Shown one piece after another: positions 1-6,483 of a stretch of 9,345 bases of DNA (positions are counted from its first letter, which is position 1; each line of letters opens with the position of its first letter). A program made the translations under genes and the position numbers. This DNA comes from Saprospirales bacterium (GTDB taxonomy: Bacteria > Bacteroidota > Bacteroidia > Chitinophagales > Saprospiraceae). The notes under the pieces are model-generated. The model was not told the DNA's origin and made no database searches. It saw only the letters and a list, made by a program, of their open reading frames with translations. The stretch is from assembly GCA_003559985.1 (NCBI GenBank), contig PWJP01000167.1:1-9345 (forward strand), in the 5' to 3' direction.

Positions 1-1829
1 AAATCAAGGCCGGTGCCATTATTTTTGCCGTTGCCTTTGCCCTCTATTTACCGGTTGTCAACTACGATTACATCCTGGACGATAAAATTGTCATTTCCGA
101 GAATAATTTTGTCCAGGAGGGGATTGGTGGAGTATGGGATATATTGAGTAGGGAGTCCTTTGAAGGGTATTTGGGTGAACAACAAAGCCTGGTTGTGGGG
201 TCCCGATACCGGCCGCTTTCCATAGTTACCTTTGCCATTGAATACGAGTTGTTTGGTCTCAATCCAATAACAGGCCATATTGGCAACGGCTTGCTTTATG
301 GGCTGAGTTGCCTGTTGATATACCGGCTTATGTTTTTCTTTTTCCGAAAAAAGGAGCCCACAGATACCCGGTGGTTTCTGTCCATTCCATTTGTAGCAAC
401 CCTGTTGTTTGCTTTACATCCATTGCACACCGAAGTGGTTGCCAATATTAAAGGACGGGATGAAATTATGGCCTTGATGGGTGCCCTTGCTGCCCTTTAT
501 TTCTCCATTCGATATTTTGACCGGTTTCAGCTTAAATGGCTAATCGCAGCATTTGCTGTCTTTTTTCTCGGCTTGATGGCCAAGGAAAATGTGATTACCT
601 TTCTCGCTGTGATTCCCCTGGCTCTGTATTTTTTTACAGACAGACCGGTTTTGCGACAACTGCCCCTGGTGGGAGGCCTGTTGCTTGCCACAGCAGTTTA
701 TTTGATTATCAGATATCAGGTGGTGGGATATCTGCTTTCCAGTGGGGTGGAGGTAACACAGTTGATGAACAATCCATTTGTTGAGATGAACACTGCTCAA
801 CAATACGCCACCATTACATTGACCCTGGGCAAATACATTCAACTGTTGTTCGTGCCCTGGCCGCTGTCTCACGACTATTATCCATATGCCATCGCCATTC
901 AGGAATGGTCCAATCCCACAGTTCTTCTGAGTGCTCTGCTGTACATCGGGATGATATTTTACGCCATTTATGGATTGAGGAAAAAAGACCTGGTTGCATT
1001 TTGGTTTTGGTACTATTTGGCGACCATTTCTATAGTTTCTAATGTGCTTTTCCCGGTGGGCACCTTTATGAACGAGCGCTTCGTCTATATGTCCTCTTTG
1101 GCATTTTGTGCATTACTACCCTGGATGTTACTTCGCAAAATACCCAATTACTTTGAGCGAGTCGGTAAAATACGGAAAATCTCCATCGGTGTGTTGGCGG
1201 TAGTGATGCTAGCTTATACTGCTATTGTGCTCGACCGCCTGCCGGATTGGAAGAGTCCTATGGCGCTTAATGCGAGTGCTGTAAAGACCAATCCCAACAG
1301 TGCCAGGGCCAATCTTTTCTACGGAACCGCCAATTTCAATAAATACCGGGAAGAGACCGATGGAGAAAAGAGGAATATGTACCTCAATGTGGCAAAGCAC
1401 CATTTTAAAAGGGCTTTGGAAATTCACCCCACCTACAACAGTGCTTTGAATATGCGAGCCGGGGTTGCTGCAGAGCGTTTCCGAACACACCGCGACCTCG
1501 AAAGGTTGTTACAGGAATTTAGGGAGGTGTTGAAGATAAATCCGAGGATGTCTTACATACGAGAATACATGGAATTTCTAAACCGCACCCACTCTGACCG
1601 GAAAAAACTGTTGGACTTTTACTACGAGACGACGTTTAAACTGTTTACCGAGATGGGCCATTTATCCGAATCTCATTTTTACCTGAATATGGCCCACGAA
1701 TTAGAGCCCAATGATGCACGTATCAATTACGCCCTCGGAAGGGTCTTGGAGATGCGCGATATGCACGATCAAGCAGGTAATCACCTCAATCGTGCCAGAG
1801 AATTGGAACCATCCCTTTTTGACAATTAA
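1..1829 (+). CDS. Multi-pass membrane protein with GT-C glycosyltransferase-like core and C-terminal TPR repeats (5' end missing)
   Basis: The reading frame is open from base 3 to the TAA at 1827-1829 and enters from the left edge, so the true start lies outside; about 608 residues are visible. I count about 11 hydrophobic segments up to roughly residue 415, then a soluble tail. An acidic pair (ILDD, residues 24-27) sits after the first visible segment, as in GT-C enzymes that use polyprenyl-linked sugars. The motif HPLHTEVVANIKGRDE (139-154), the KYIQLLFVPWPLSHDYYPY stretch (about 277-295) and a later ERFVYMSSLAFC segment resemble the TMTC/DUF1736 family of O-mannosyltransferase-related proteins. 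The tail has TPR-like helices with the usual A..H...ALEI.P and ALGR....D...A pattern. By family, it would transfer sugar to extracytoplasmic protein; donor and acceptor are unknown. It ends 20 bases before dprA and probably shares its transcript. Family assignment is fairly sure, catalytic activity is not. Confidence 0.8.
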   Translation, partial: IKAGAIIFAVAFALYLPVVNYDYILDDKIVISENNFVQEGIGGVWDILSRESFEGYLGEQQSLVVGSRYRPLSIVTFAIEYELFGLNPITGHIGNGLLYGLSCLLIYRLMFFFFRKKEPTDTRWFLSIPFVATLLFALHPLHTEVVANIKGRDEIMALMGALAALYFSIRYFDRFQLKWLIAAFAVFFLGLMAKENVITFLAVIPLALYFFTDRPVLRQLPLVGGLLLATAVYLIIRYQVVGYLLSSGVEVTQLMNNPFVEMNTAQQYATITLTLGKYIQLLFVPWPLSHDYYPYAIAIQEWSNPTVLLSALLYIGMIFYAIYGLRKKDLVAFWFWYYLATISIVSNVLFPVGTFMNERFVYMSSLAFCALLPWMLLRKIPNYFERVGKIRKISIGVLAVVMLAYTAIVLDRLPDWKSPMALNASAVKTNPNSARANLFYGTANFNKYREETDGEKRNMYLNVAKHHFKRALEIHPTYNSALNMRAGVAAERFRTHRDLERLLQEFREVLKINPRMSYIREYMEFLNRTHSDRKKLLDFYYETTFKLFTEMGHLSESHFYLNMAHELEPNDARINYALGRVLEMRDMHDQAGNHLNRARELEPSLFDN

Positions 1830-1849
1830 ATTTTGTGCCCAATTTTGCT

Positions 1850-2965
1850 ATGAAAGAACAGGAAATAATCAACCACATCGCAATCAGCCGGCTTCACGGA
1901 ATGGGAACTAAGAATTTCCGCCGTCTGATCAATGAATTTAATACAACCGAAAACCTCCTGAAGGCGTCCCCATCAGAAATTTCCAAACTCCCCAAAATAA
2001 GGGAAGACTTAGTACGGGGCTTGAAGAAGGAGCTGGATTTTAAAGAGGCGGAGGATATCTACCGCAAGGAAATTGACCAGGATTCACAGGTTTTGGCTTA
2101 TTTAGACCCGGCCTATCCCTCCAGATTGAGAAGAATGGCGGATGGCCCCATAGTGCTGTACTACCGGGGAAGTACAGATTTGAATGCAGGCAGGACAGTT
2201 GGTATTGTGGGTACACGTACTCCCACTCCGGACGGCTTGTTACTCACTGAGCAATTGATAAGTCAACTCGTACCTTATAAGGTGTTGACCATTAGCGGAT
2301 TGGCAATGGGAATAGACGGTGCTTCGCACAAACATTCCCTGGATCAGGGTATTCCCACTGTCGGGGTTCTTGGAGGTGGCCATGATTTTATTTATCCCGC
2401 CAATCACAAAGGACTTGCTGACCAAATGCTTGAAAATGGGGGACTGCTAACAGAGTTTGTTCACGATCAAAAAGTGGTGCGCGAGCACTTCCCCATGAGA
2501 AACAGGATTATTGCCGGCTTGTCCGATGCACTTGTCGTGGTAGAATCCAAACAAAAAGGTGGTTCGATGATTACCGCACAGCTCGCCTTTGATTACAATC
2601 GCTACGTCTTTGCATTTCCCGGAAAACCATTTGACGAGAAGTCGAGAGGGTGCAATAAGTTGATAAAAACCCATGTGGCTTCAATGATGGAAACTGCGGA
2701 TGACATTGCAGAGCAATTGAACTGGGATGTGGAAAGTGGACAGCCAGCTGCCGCGCAGGGTTTGTTGTTTAGTGAAATAACAGAGGACGAGATGCTGATA
2801 GTGGATATACTTCGTGAAGAGGGCAGGGTACATGTGGACAAACTCTCACTACTGGCCAAATGCCGGCCCGGGAAACTTGCCAACCTACTGTTGGAATTAG
2901 AGTTAAAGGGCATGGTGCAATCGCTCCCCGGTAAGTTGTACAGGCTGAAGAATCGAATAAACTAA
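1850..2965 (+). CDS. dprA: DNA-processing protein DprA (Smf)
   Basis: DprA binds incoming single-stranded DNA in the cytoplasm and loads RecA during natural transformation; many species that are not known to be competent also carry it. The 371-residue product has the expected order: an N-terminal helix-hairpin-helix-like part (LHGMG at 15-19), a Rossmann-like domain (about 80-290) and a C-terminal winged-helix region (about 300-371). Family motifs are clear: GIVGTRTPTPDG (118-129), ISGLAMGID (148-156), GVLGGG..FIYPANH (172-186), FPMRNRIIAGLSDALVVVE (214-232), KGGSMITAQLA (236-246) and a later FPGKP. I chose the ATG at 1850 because the protein then begins MKEQEIINHIAISRL, like relatives; a GTG at 1835 would add five residues. 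No strong ribosome binding site is visible before either. It follows the GT-C/TPR gene by 20 bases and ends 32 bases before a strong stem-loop. Identification is secure. Confidence 0.96.
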   Translation: MKEQEIINHIAISRLHGMGTKNFRRLINEFNTTENLLKASPSEISKLPKIREDLVRGLKKELDFKEAEDIYRKEIDQDSQVLAYLDPAYPSRLRRMADGPIVLYYRGSTDLNAGRTVGIVGTRTPTPDGLLLTEQLISQLVPYKVLTISGLAMGIDGASHKHSLDQGIPTVGVLGGGHDFIYPANHKGLADQMLENGGLLTEFVHDQKVVREHFPMRNRIIAGLSDALVVVESKQKGGSMITAQLAFDYNRYVFAFPGKPFDEKSRGCNKLIKTHVASMMETADDIAEQLNWDVESGQPAAAQGLLFSEITEDEMLIVDILREEGRVHVDKLSLLAKCRPGKLANLLLELELKGMVQSLPGKLYRLKNRIN

Positions 2966-2997
2966 CCGAATTTTATCATCTACAGAGTATAAAAAGG

Positions 2998-3030
2998 TAA
3001 AGCCCGGAAGAGGGGATCTCCCGGGCTTTA
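2998..3030. terminator. Bidirectional intrinsic terminator between dprA and hsp20
   Basis: The arms TAAAGCCCGG (2998-3007) and CCGGGCTTTA (3021-3030) are perfect reverse complements, giving a 10-bp stem around a 13-base loop. The loop can add a GAG/CTC pairing (3010-3012 with 3018-3020). It lies 32 bases after the dprA stop and 37 bases after the hsp20 stop, between convergent genes. The minus strand continues with a T-rich stretch (ACCTTTTTATA); the plus strand has only TTTATTAA. It probably serves both genes and is likely stronger for hsp20. Confidence 0.85.
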
Positions 3031-3067
3031 TTAACCTAAATCCAACTACTTGCTACTTGCCTGGTAC

Positions 3068-3505
3068 TTATGAAATCTTTATAGATTTTGCAGGCTTTTT
3101 CTTCGCCTCTTCCCTCTTGGGGATTTCCAACATTAGCATACCATCCTTATAATGGGCATTTATTTTTTCAGAGTCACACGTTTCGGGCAGATGGAATGAT
3201 CTACTGAAAGAAGTATAGTTAAACTCCCTTCTTGTGAATGTGCCCGACTTGTCTTCTGACTCATCTTTGCGCTCTGCAGAAATGGTCAAAATGTCATCTT
3301 CCACGGTGACATTGAAATCCTTTTTGTCAAGTCCGGGAGCTGCAACTTCCACTGTAAAATTGTCCTCATTCTCGACAATATTTACAGAGGGTTTGGTAGC
3401 CATAAGGCTGCTTTCGTGCATATCTCCAAAGGACCCGTTGAAAAAATCATCCATCATTCTGGACAGCGTGCTTTGAACCGGCGTTTTATTGATCTTCATT
3501 AACAT
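3068..3505 (-). CDS. Hsp20/alpha-crystallin family small heat shock protein
   Basis: This is an ATP-independent cytoplasmic holdase that forms oligomers and keeps unfolding proteins soluble for the DnaK/ClpB system. The 145-residue product has a short N-terminal arm with a MMDDFF segment (17-22). The alpha-crystallin domain follows (about 39-131), including VEVAAPGLDKKDF (52-64), DDILTISAERK (70-80) and the hallmark AHYKDGMLMLEIPK (117-130). The C-terminal tail carries an I-x-I motif (IKI, 142-144), which in this family docks into neighbouring subunits. The start could be the ATG at 3505 or the ATG two codons later (MKINKT); neither has a clear Shine-Dalgarno. The gene stands alone, convergent with dprA and separated upstream from the transporter by 319 bases. 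I see no CIRCE-type inverted repeat upstream; two spaced direct repeats there may matter for control. Family identity is secure, client range unknown. Confidence 0.95.
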   Translation of the reverse strand: MLMKINKTPVQSTLSRMMDDFFNGSFGDMHESSLMATKPSVNIVENEDNFTVEVAAPGLDKKDFNVTVEDDILTISAERKDESEDKSGTFTRREFNYTSFSRSFHLPETCDSEKINAHYKDGMLMLEIPKREEAKKKPAKSIKIS

Positions 3506-3824
3506 GGCTGAAAATTTTTAGGGTTAAACAATTGATTTTTCACCCAGTTATCATCAAACTATGTGCCGTTGCAATCATTCGGTCAAAAAGGCATAAATTA
3601 TGTTTCTGTTTGTCAAAATGTCATTTAAGAAGGAGTAAAAGTTGCATATGCATCATTATGGAGGTGAAAAAATGGCAGTATGGACGTGATGTTTATTGAA
3701 CAAATTGCAGGAATTATGATGCCGCCCAAATATTTTTTTAGTCCTCAGACTACGTTCAGTTTTTCCTAAGGAAGGATTAGGGTCTCGCGGCCCAAAAGTG
3801 GATTACTTACCTGATAAATGATTA
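3506..3824. other. 319-bp intergenic region upstream of hsp20, no convincing gene
   Basis: This AT-rich stretch lies between two minus-strand genes and should hold the hsp20 promoter and the 3' end of the transporter transcript. On the minus strand a weak candidate promoter is TTTG (3584-3587), 22 bases, then TAGTTTG (3555-3561), one base short of the TAnnTTTG consensus. Near the transporter end I see only weak stems: TAGTC/GACTA around a CTCA loop (about 3740-3753) and CCTAA/TTAGG (3765-3781). Neither is followed by a T run on the minus strand. On the plus strand, 13-codon frames around 3648-3700 sit behind purine-rich stretches, but nothing supports them as genes. Confidence 0.6.
3582..3624. 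repeat. Pair of imperfect 13-bp direct repeats upstream of hsp20
   Basis: GTCAAAAAGGCAT (3582-3594) and GTCAAAATGTCAT (3612-3624) match at 11 of 13 positions and start exactly 30 bases apart, close to three helical turns. They lie 77 to 119 bases upstream of the hsp20 start. Their spacing on one face of the helix would suit an activator or repressor, but the sequence is AT-rich and chance is possible. No known regulator site is recognised. Confidence 0.4.
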
Positions 3825-4715
3825 TTAATGCCTGTTTTTCAGGGCGTGTTTGTGGTTTAATCGACTGAACAGCCATGCAACTGCTCCTCCGGTAAAGAAC
3901 ATGATAATGGAATACACTGCCGGGGCAATGGCCATATCAGGGCTGTTTAAAAGTGTGCTGCTGGCTGCAATGGCGATTGCCAGTGTTCCATTTTGAATGC
4001 CGGTTTCTATGGAAATGGATGACTTTTGCGGCATAGGTAAGCCCATTAGCCTGCCTGTGAGAAATCCCGTTGCCATGGTGACTACATTGAGTATTAAGGC
4101 CCACAATCCGGTATCTTTAAAGGCCGGTAGTACCATCTCCCGGTCATTAAACACCACCGCCACTATAACCAAAATGATAAACAGGGTAGAGGCCAGCTTC
4201 ACAGGGCGAATGGCTTTCTCTGCCAGTACCGGAATTTTTGATCTGGTGAACATCCCAAAACCAACGGGTATGACGGTGATAACCATGATTTGGAAAATTG
4301 TACGTAATACGGGAAGTCTGATAATTTGGCCTGAATCGTAGAATAGCTCCAGTCCGAGATTTACGATAATGGGGATAGTAAAAATGGTTATCAAACTTGA
4401 CAAGGCGGTCAGAGAAATAGAAAGGGCTGTGTCGCATTTACCCAAAAAGGCGATTAGGTTGGAGGTCGGGCCACCGGGGCAAGCCGCAATCAAAATCAGC
4501 CCTACTGCATACTCTGGTTTCAAATCAATGGAATACACCAGGGCAAATGCAATGGCCGGCAACAAAAGCAATTGAGAGACCAGGCCGGTGAAAACCGCTT
4601 TGGGATAGACCAGAATTCTCTTGAAATCATTTAATCGCAGGGTGAGACCCATCCCATACATAATGGTGGCAAGGGAAAGCGGAAGCAGTATTTCAATGAG
4701 TAAATTGGTCTCCAA
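3825..4715 (-). CDS. Bile acid:sodium symporter (BASS/SBF) family transporter
   Basis: This inner-membrane protein of 296 residues belongs to the BASS family, which couples sodium entry to uptake of organic anions; bacterial substrates are usually unknown and bile acid need not be one. Hydrophobic segments run nearly the whole length, consistent with the ten-helix fold. Key motifs are CPGGPTSN (79-86) and SIETGIQNG (235-243). By spacing, Q48, S85, N86, S99, T103, E237 and Q241 fall where the two sodium sites of the structurally known Neisseria homologue ASBT have their ligands, so ion coupling looks intact. The start is unusual: in frame there is no ATG between the upstream stop (4731-4733) and Met19, so I take the TTG at 4715, which keeps the first helix whole. 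A good promoter lies just upstream. The tail ends in a basic HKHALKNRH. Family is secure, substrate unknown. Confidence 0.92.
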   Translation of the reverse strand: METNLLIEILLPLSLATIMYGMGLTLRLNDFKRILVYPKAVFTGLVSQLLLLPAIAFALVYSIDLKPEYAVGLILIAACPGGPTSNLIAFLGKCDTALSISLTALSSLITIFTIPIIVNLGLELFYDSGQIIRLPVLRTIFQIMVITVIPVGFGMFTRSKIPVLAEKAIRPVKLASTLFIILVIVAVVFNDREMVLPAFKDTGLWALILNVVTMATGFLTGRLMGLPMPQKSSISIETGIQNGTLAIAIAASSTLLNSPDMAIAPAVYSIIMFFTGGAVAWLFSRLNHKHALKNRH

Positions 4716-4731
4716 TTCAACAATTTTCGGT

Positions 4732-4761
4732 CAAATATACAGTGATTTGAATTTCCGCAAA
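4732..4761 (-). promoter_or_regulatory. Bacteroidota-type promoter of the BASS transporter
   Basis: Read on the minus strand, TTTG (4758-4761) is followed by 18 bases and then TATATTTG (4739-4732). This agrees with the Bacteroidota -33 (TTTG/TTG) and -7 (TAnnTTTG) elements. The -7 box ends 16 bases before the TTG start at 4715, so the transcript would have a leader of only about a dozen bases. Confidence 0.6.
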
Positions 4762-4875
4762 GCCGTGTTAAAACCCTGCATGAAATAGGCTGTGGTATTG
4801 GAGAAGTTTAACTCAGTAAAATAGTGTACACCTATGTGGAGATAATCGCTGAAATTCAAGAGGATAAGCTAAAGA

Positions 4876-4895
4876 AATCTCTATGGATAGAGATT
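4876..4895. repeat. 20-bp palindrome (9-bp arms, 2-bp centre)
   Basis: AATCTCTAT (4876-4884), GG, ATAGAGATT (4887-4895) are perfect 9-bp arms. It lies 79 bases past the hisS stop and 160 bases upstream of the transporter start. As RNA it could form a stem with a 4-base loop, and on the minus strand it continues into the T-rich TCTTTAG, so it might end hisS transcription. As DNA its symmetry suits a dimeric regulator. The sequence does not decide between these. Confidence 0.6.
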
Positions 4896-4932
4896 GATTA
4901 GGTGCTCTTAATGATTTGAGAATGGCTTCTCT

Positions 4933-4965
4933 AAAAAAATGGTATTTCCGCATTTAGGCCACCAT
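4933..4965 (-). terminator. Possible weak intrinsic terminator of hisS
   Basis: On the minus strand ATGGT (4965-4961) can pair with ACCAT (4943-4939), with a small CC/GG pairing inside the intervening 17 bases, and seven consecutive Ts (4939-4933) begin at the last base of the stem. It begins 10 bases after the hisS stop. The stem is short, so it is a candidate only; the palindrome at 4876-4895 is an alternative. Confidence 0.35.
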
Positions 4966-4974
4966 CAAAGGATC

Positions 4975-6321
4975 TCATTTCTTCAGCAATTCCATCAGTT
5001 CCTCCAAACCAACTTCCCTTTGTTCACCGGTATTTTGGTCCTTAAGACCCACCACATTTGAAGTGCGTTCTTTTTCTCCTACCAGTGCCACTCTGGCGAC
5101 CTGAATTTGTTCTGCATACCTGAATTGCTTTTTGAGTTTGTCCGGGCTGGGGTAAACCTCAGATGGGATGCCCGCATTCCTGAGTTGAGTACACCAGTTG
5201 TAACTGTACAGCAGACTTTCCTCGTCAAAAGGCATAAAGAGGACCCGCGAGGAGCTGAGTGAGAATTCAGGAAATCCGTTTTGTGCTTCCAGGGTTTCAA
5301 AAATGCGCTCAGCTCCAAAGGAAATACCTACCCCGCTGATATCCGGGTAGTCAAAAATGCCGGTTAGATCGTCGTATCTGCCGCCGCCGCCAAGGCTTCC
5401 GAGCCCTGTATTTTTTCCCTCTACTTCAAATACAAAACCGGTGTAATAGGTCAATCCACGGGCGAGGGTCAGGTCGATTTTCGCATTGTTGGTCAATCCT
5501 TCAAAACCTCCAAGTTTAGTTAGTTGGTTGATTTCCTTCACGGCTTCCATACCGGCTGAAGTGGATTCCAACACTTTCTTTACTCCCTCGTTTTCGTAAC
5601 CTTTTGAGATGACATCCAGCGTTTTTTCAATGGCTCCCTCTTCGCAGCCGAGTTTTCTTAATTCCCCGGCAAAACCCTCTTTGCCTATTTTGTCCCATTT
5701 ATCAAGGGCGGTGGTAAAGGCGATAAATTGGTCTCCCAGACCGGCCAATTCTGCAATGGCGGCCAATATTTTCCGGTGGTTGACCCTGATGGTTACCTCG
5801 ATGCCCAGTTTATCAAATACCCGGTCGTATATTTCCATTAATTCGGCCTCATAAACGAGTGAATCTGAGCCGGCCACATCTGCATCACACTGGTAAAACT
5901 CCTGGAACCTGCCTTTTTGGGGACGGTCGGCCCGCCAAACCGGCTGAATTTGATAGCGCTTGAAAATCCTGGGTAAGTCATTGCGGTTCATGGACAAAAA
6001 CCTGGCAAAGGGAACGGTCAGGTCATATCTAAGCCCACGTTTTGAAATGGATGGCAGCAATTTGTTGCTGTCTTGTGCACTCAGCGCATCCTGGTCTGCT
6101 TTTGACAAAAAATCACCGTTATTCAAAACCTTGAAAAGCAGTTGGTCCCCCTCGTCCCCGTACTTTCCCATAAGTGTCTCCAGTTTTTCCATGGCCGGTG
6201 TTTCGATGGGTTGGTAGCCGTAGGTTTCAAAGGTGTCTTTGATGATATCAAAAATGTAGTTCCGCTTTCTGATTTGAAGTGGACCAAAATCCCTGGTTCC
6301 TTTTAGCAGTGATGGCTTCAT
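4975..6321 (-). CDS. hisS: Histidyl-tRNA synthetase
   Basis: HisRS charges tRNA-His with histidine using ATP in the cytoplasm. The 448-residue product is a complete class II synthetase. It has the N-terminal KGTRDFGP (7-14), RYDLTVPFARF (98-108) and motif 2 with RADRPQKGRFQEFYQCD (130-146). The histidine-specific LARGLTYYTG follows (286-295), then GGGGRYDDL (311-319) and motif 3 around GVGISFGAER (330-339). The C-terminal part (about 355-448) is the anticodon-binding domain. The FYQCDAD wording is closer to archaeal/eukaryotic-type HisRS than to the FHQ form of proteobacterial enzymes; I recall the same in Bacteroides. The ATG at 6321 gives the expected N-terminus; no Shine-Dalgarno precedes it. 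It follows pheS on the same strand after 162 bases that include a candidate terminator, so it may have its own promoter, but I found no good TAnnTTTG match there. Confidence 0.97.
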   Translation of the reverse strand: MKPSLLKGTRDFGPLQIRKRNYIFDIIKDTFETYGYQPIETPAMEKLETLMGKYGDEGDQLLFKVLNNGDFLSKADQDALSAQDSNKLLPSISKRGLRYDLTVPFARFLSMNRNDLPRIFKRYQIQPVWRADRPQKGRFQEFYQCDADVAGSDSLVYEAELMEIYDRVFDKLGIEVTIRVNHRKILAAIAELAGLGDQFIAFTTALDKWDKIGKEGFAGELRKLGCEEGAIEKTLDVISKGYENEGVKKVLESTSAGMEAVKEINQLTKLGGFEGLTNNAKIDLTLARGLTYYTGFVFEVEGKNTGLGSLGGGGRYDDLTGIFDYPDISGVGISFGAERIFETLEAQNGFPEFSLSSSRVLFMPFDEESLLYSYNWCTQLRNAGIPSEVYPSPDKLKKQFRYAEQIQVARVALVGEKERTSNVVGLKDQNTGEQREVGLEELMELLKK

Positions 6322-6430
6322 CTTGAGTGATTTTTGACGGTATGGATGTTTTTGTCTCGCTTTATAATAATATGTTTTACGCCCGGCAACCGGTTAAAAT
6401 AGCCCCTTCCGCAATTGGACAAGCCGATTG

Positions 6431-6470
6431 AAAAAGGGATGGACCAAAAGATTTTCCACTACCTCCCTTT
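6431..6470 (-). terminator. Candidate intrinsic terminator after pheS
   Basis: On the minus strand AAAGGGA (6470-6464) pairs with TCCCTTT (6439-6433), and inside it TGGA (6458-6455) pairs with TCCA (6443-6440) across a five-base bulge. The outer arm runs into five Ts (6435-6431). It begins 14 bases after the pheS stop. The bulge weakens it, so partial read-through into hisS is plausible. Confidence 0.45.
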
Positions 6471-6483
6471 GAGCGTTTTATGA

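Noticed and set aside
3648..3689. 13-codon frame (MHHYGGEKMAVWT) with purine-rich AAGGAG upstream
   Set aside because: Far too short to judge, Shine-Dalgarno sites count for little in this phylum, and an overlapping 13-codon frame in another phase looks equally good; no conservation evidence available.
3740..3781. Small stems TAGTC/GACTA and CCTAA/TTAGG as terminator of the transporter
   Set aside because: Stems are only five pairs and neither is followed by a T run on the minus strand.
3997..4575. Plus-strand open frames of 68-114 codons inside the transporter gene
   Set aside because: They lie wholly inside a well-conserved BASS gene on the opposite strand and show no recognisable domains.
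6388..6395. AACCGGTT palindrome between pheS and hisS
   Set aside because: Eight bases of symmetry are expected by chance at this scale, and the surrounding sequence gives no further support.
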